Source: JBEKZQ01 sp049509675 (GTDB lineage Bacteria > Planctomycetota > Planctomycetia > Pirellulales > Thermoguttaceae). Taken from it: 6,063 bases of DNA. Positions within the stretch are counted from its first letter, which is position 1, and each line of letters opens with the position of its first letter. Where the stretch lies: NCBI GenBank assembly GCA_049509675.1, contig JBEKZQ010000387.1:1-6063 (forward strand), in the 5' to 3' direction. Both the position numbers and the translations under genes were made by a program. Below, piece by piece: positions 5,444 through 6,063 of the stretch. The notes beneath the pieces are model-generated. The model searched no databases. It was not told the origin of the DNA and was given only the letters and a program-made list of their open reading frames with translations.

Positions 5444-5464
5444 AATCCCTAATCCCTAATCCCT
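5444..5464. repeat. Tandem heptamer array (AATCCCT)3, right member of the facing pair
   Basis: Three perfect AATCCCT units, the reverse complement of the array at 5354-5402, lie 41 nt away and end six nt before the lipoprotein stop codon. The two arrays could pair into a long hairpin in transcripts running from the lipoprotein gene towards pntAB and may attenuate readthrough. The 41-nt spacer (5403-5443) shows nothing recognisable, and no convincing pntAB promoter is seen here. Confidence 0.9.
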
Positions 5465-5470
5465 CCTTCC

Positions 5471-6063
5471 CTAATACTGCAAGTCGAACACGATCTCGCT
5501 GCTTCGCGTGCCGGGGGCCACTTCCGCCCCCAGCGTGGTCGCCGTGTTGTACTTGGCGGGGATGTTCTCGCCGCTCTTGGTGATCTCGACGCGGTAGAAG
5601 CCGGACGGCATGCCCATCGCCGGCACGTCGCCCTCGGCCGGCGCGTTGACCGGCGCCGTGCCCGAGGGTCCAGTCGTGCCCACGCCCGTGGGCAGCCCGG
5701 TCCCCAAGAAGCTCTCCGGCACGAAGTTCACCGTGGCGCCGGCCAGGGGCTGACCGTTGTGCTTCACCGTGCAGGTCATCGATCGGCGGCCGACGCGCGA
5801 TTTCTGCCAGAACTCGATGCGGGCACTGATTTCATCGGCGCTAATCTTGCCGTCGTTGTTGGTATCGACCGTCTTGATGGCGGCGTTCAGTCCGGGCACC
5901 TTCTCGAGTTCGCTCTTGTCGAGCAGTCCATCCTTGTTGGTGTCGTACAGTTCCATCGCCTTTTGGGCCGCGTTGGCATCAATCGCCGGGGGGTGGATTC
6001 GCGACGTGTTCTTGTCGGAACAGCCGAGACTTGCCCAAAGTACGATTCCCAGCACCGCGACGC
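5471..6063 (-). CDS. EF-hand lipoprotein with carboxypeptidase-regulatory-like domain (5' end outside window)
   Basis: The frame is open to the right edge; 194 residues follow a GTG at 6055, but hydrophobic residues continue upstream of it, so the true start probably lies beyond the window. The visible end of the signal peptide, LGIVLWASLGCSD, contains a lipobox-like SLGC, suggesting a lipid-anchored exported protein. Counting from that GTG, two EF-hand loops follow, DTNKDGLLDKSE (38-49) and DTNNDGKISADE (64-75), both with the expected Asp, Asn and Glu calcium ligands. From about residue 93 comes a beta-rich domain (MTCTVKHNGQPLAGATVNFVP, then YRVEITKSG and EIVFDLQY) like the transthyretin or carboxypeptidase-regulatory folds common in planctomycete surface lipoproteins. 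Function is unknown; calcium binding is inferred. It lies upstream of pntAB on the same strand but is separated by the heptamer arrays. Confidence 0.85.
   Translation of the reverse strand, partial: VAVLGIVLWASLGCSDKNTSRIHPPAIDANAAQKAMELYDTNKDGLLDKSELEKVPGLNAAIKTVDTNNDGKISADEISARIEFWQKSRVGRRSMTCTVKHNGQPLAGATVNFVPESFLGTGLPTGVGTTGPSGTAPVNAPAEGDVPAMGMPSGFYRVEITKSGENIPAKYNTATTLGAEVAPGTRSSEIVFDLQY

Noticed and set aside
5354..5464. CRISPR array or telomere
   Set aside because: The units are 7 bp with no spacers, so not CRISPR. TTAGGGA heptamers resemble TTAGGG only superficially and are internal to the sequence, in both orientations.
1..6063. A novel defence, mobile or biosynthetic system
   Set aside because: All long genes are housekeeping or simple membrane and surface proteins. 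No nuclease, transposase, toxin or synthetase motif was seen on either strand.

Overview
The window is GC-rich bacterial chromosomal DNA with few long gaps. Gene content and repeat style suggest a planctomycete, probably of the Pirellulales type. This is inferred from a three-subunit (not fused) proton-pumping transhydrogenase, a small EF-hand lipoprotein with a carboxypeptidase-regulatory-like C-terminus, mostly weak Shine-Dalgarno sites, and intergenic palindromes and heptamer arrays of a kind I associate with that group. No marker gene here proves the assignment.

Layout. Positions 3-104 hold the 3' end of an unidentified + strand gene, overlapping by 4 nt a + strand membrane protein of unknown function (101-847). 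A 79-nt imperfect palindrome (859-937) separates that protein from the convergent ribosomal pair rplM-rpsI (- strand, 1825 down to 942). The 366-nt gap from 1826 to 2191 carries the rplM promoter, a large nested inverted repeat (1931-2045) and the leader of pntAA with a UUCG-capped hairpin. pntAA (2192-3340, +) then runs tail-to-tail into pntB (4732-3359, -), which is coupled to the upstream pntAB (start near 5283, -). Upstream of pntAB lie two facing arrays of a 7-bp repeat (5354-5464), then a - strand lipoprotein gene (5471-6063) whose 5' end is outside the window.

How the genes work together. RplM (uL13) and RpsI (uS9) are a classic ribosomal protein operon. PntAA (soluble NAD(H)-binding domain I), PntAB (first part of the membrane domain II) and PntB (rest of domain II plus NADP(H)-binding domain III) together make the proton-translocating nicotinamide nucleotide transhydrogenase, which uses the proton gradient to reduce NADP+ with NADH. 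Diagnostic residues of all three parts are visible. The unusual point is that pntAA faces the two membrane-subunit genes instead of leading them in one operon.

I see no defence system, mobile gene, CRISPR or RNA gene. The less ordinary content is non-coding: at least four kinds of repeat in 6 kb, several touching gene 3' ends, and one palindrome lying in the N-terminal coding region (or leader) of pntAB. These are the best candidates for follow-up; I do not claim a new functional system.
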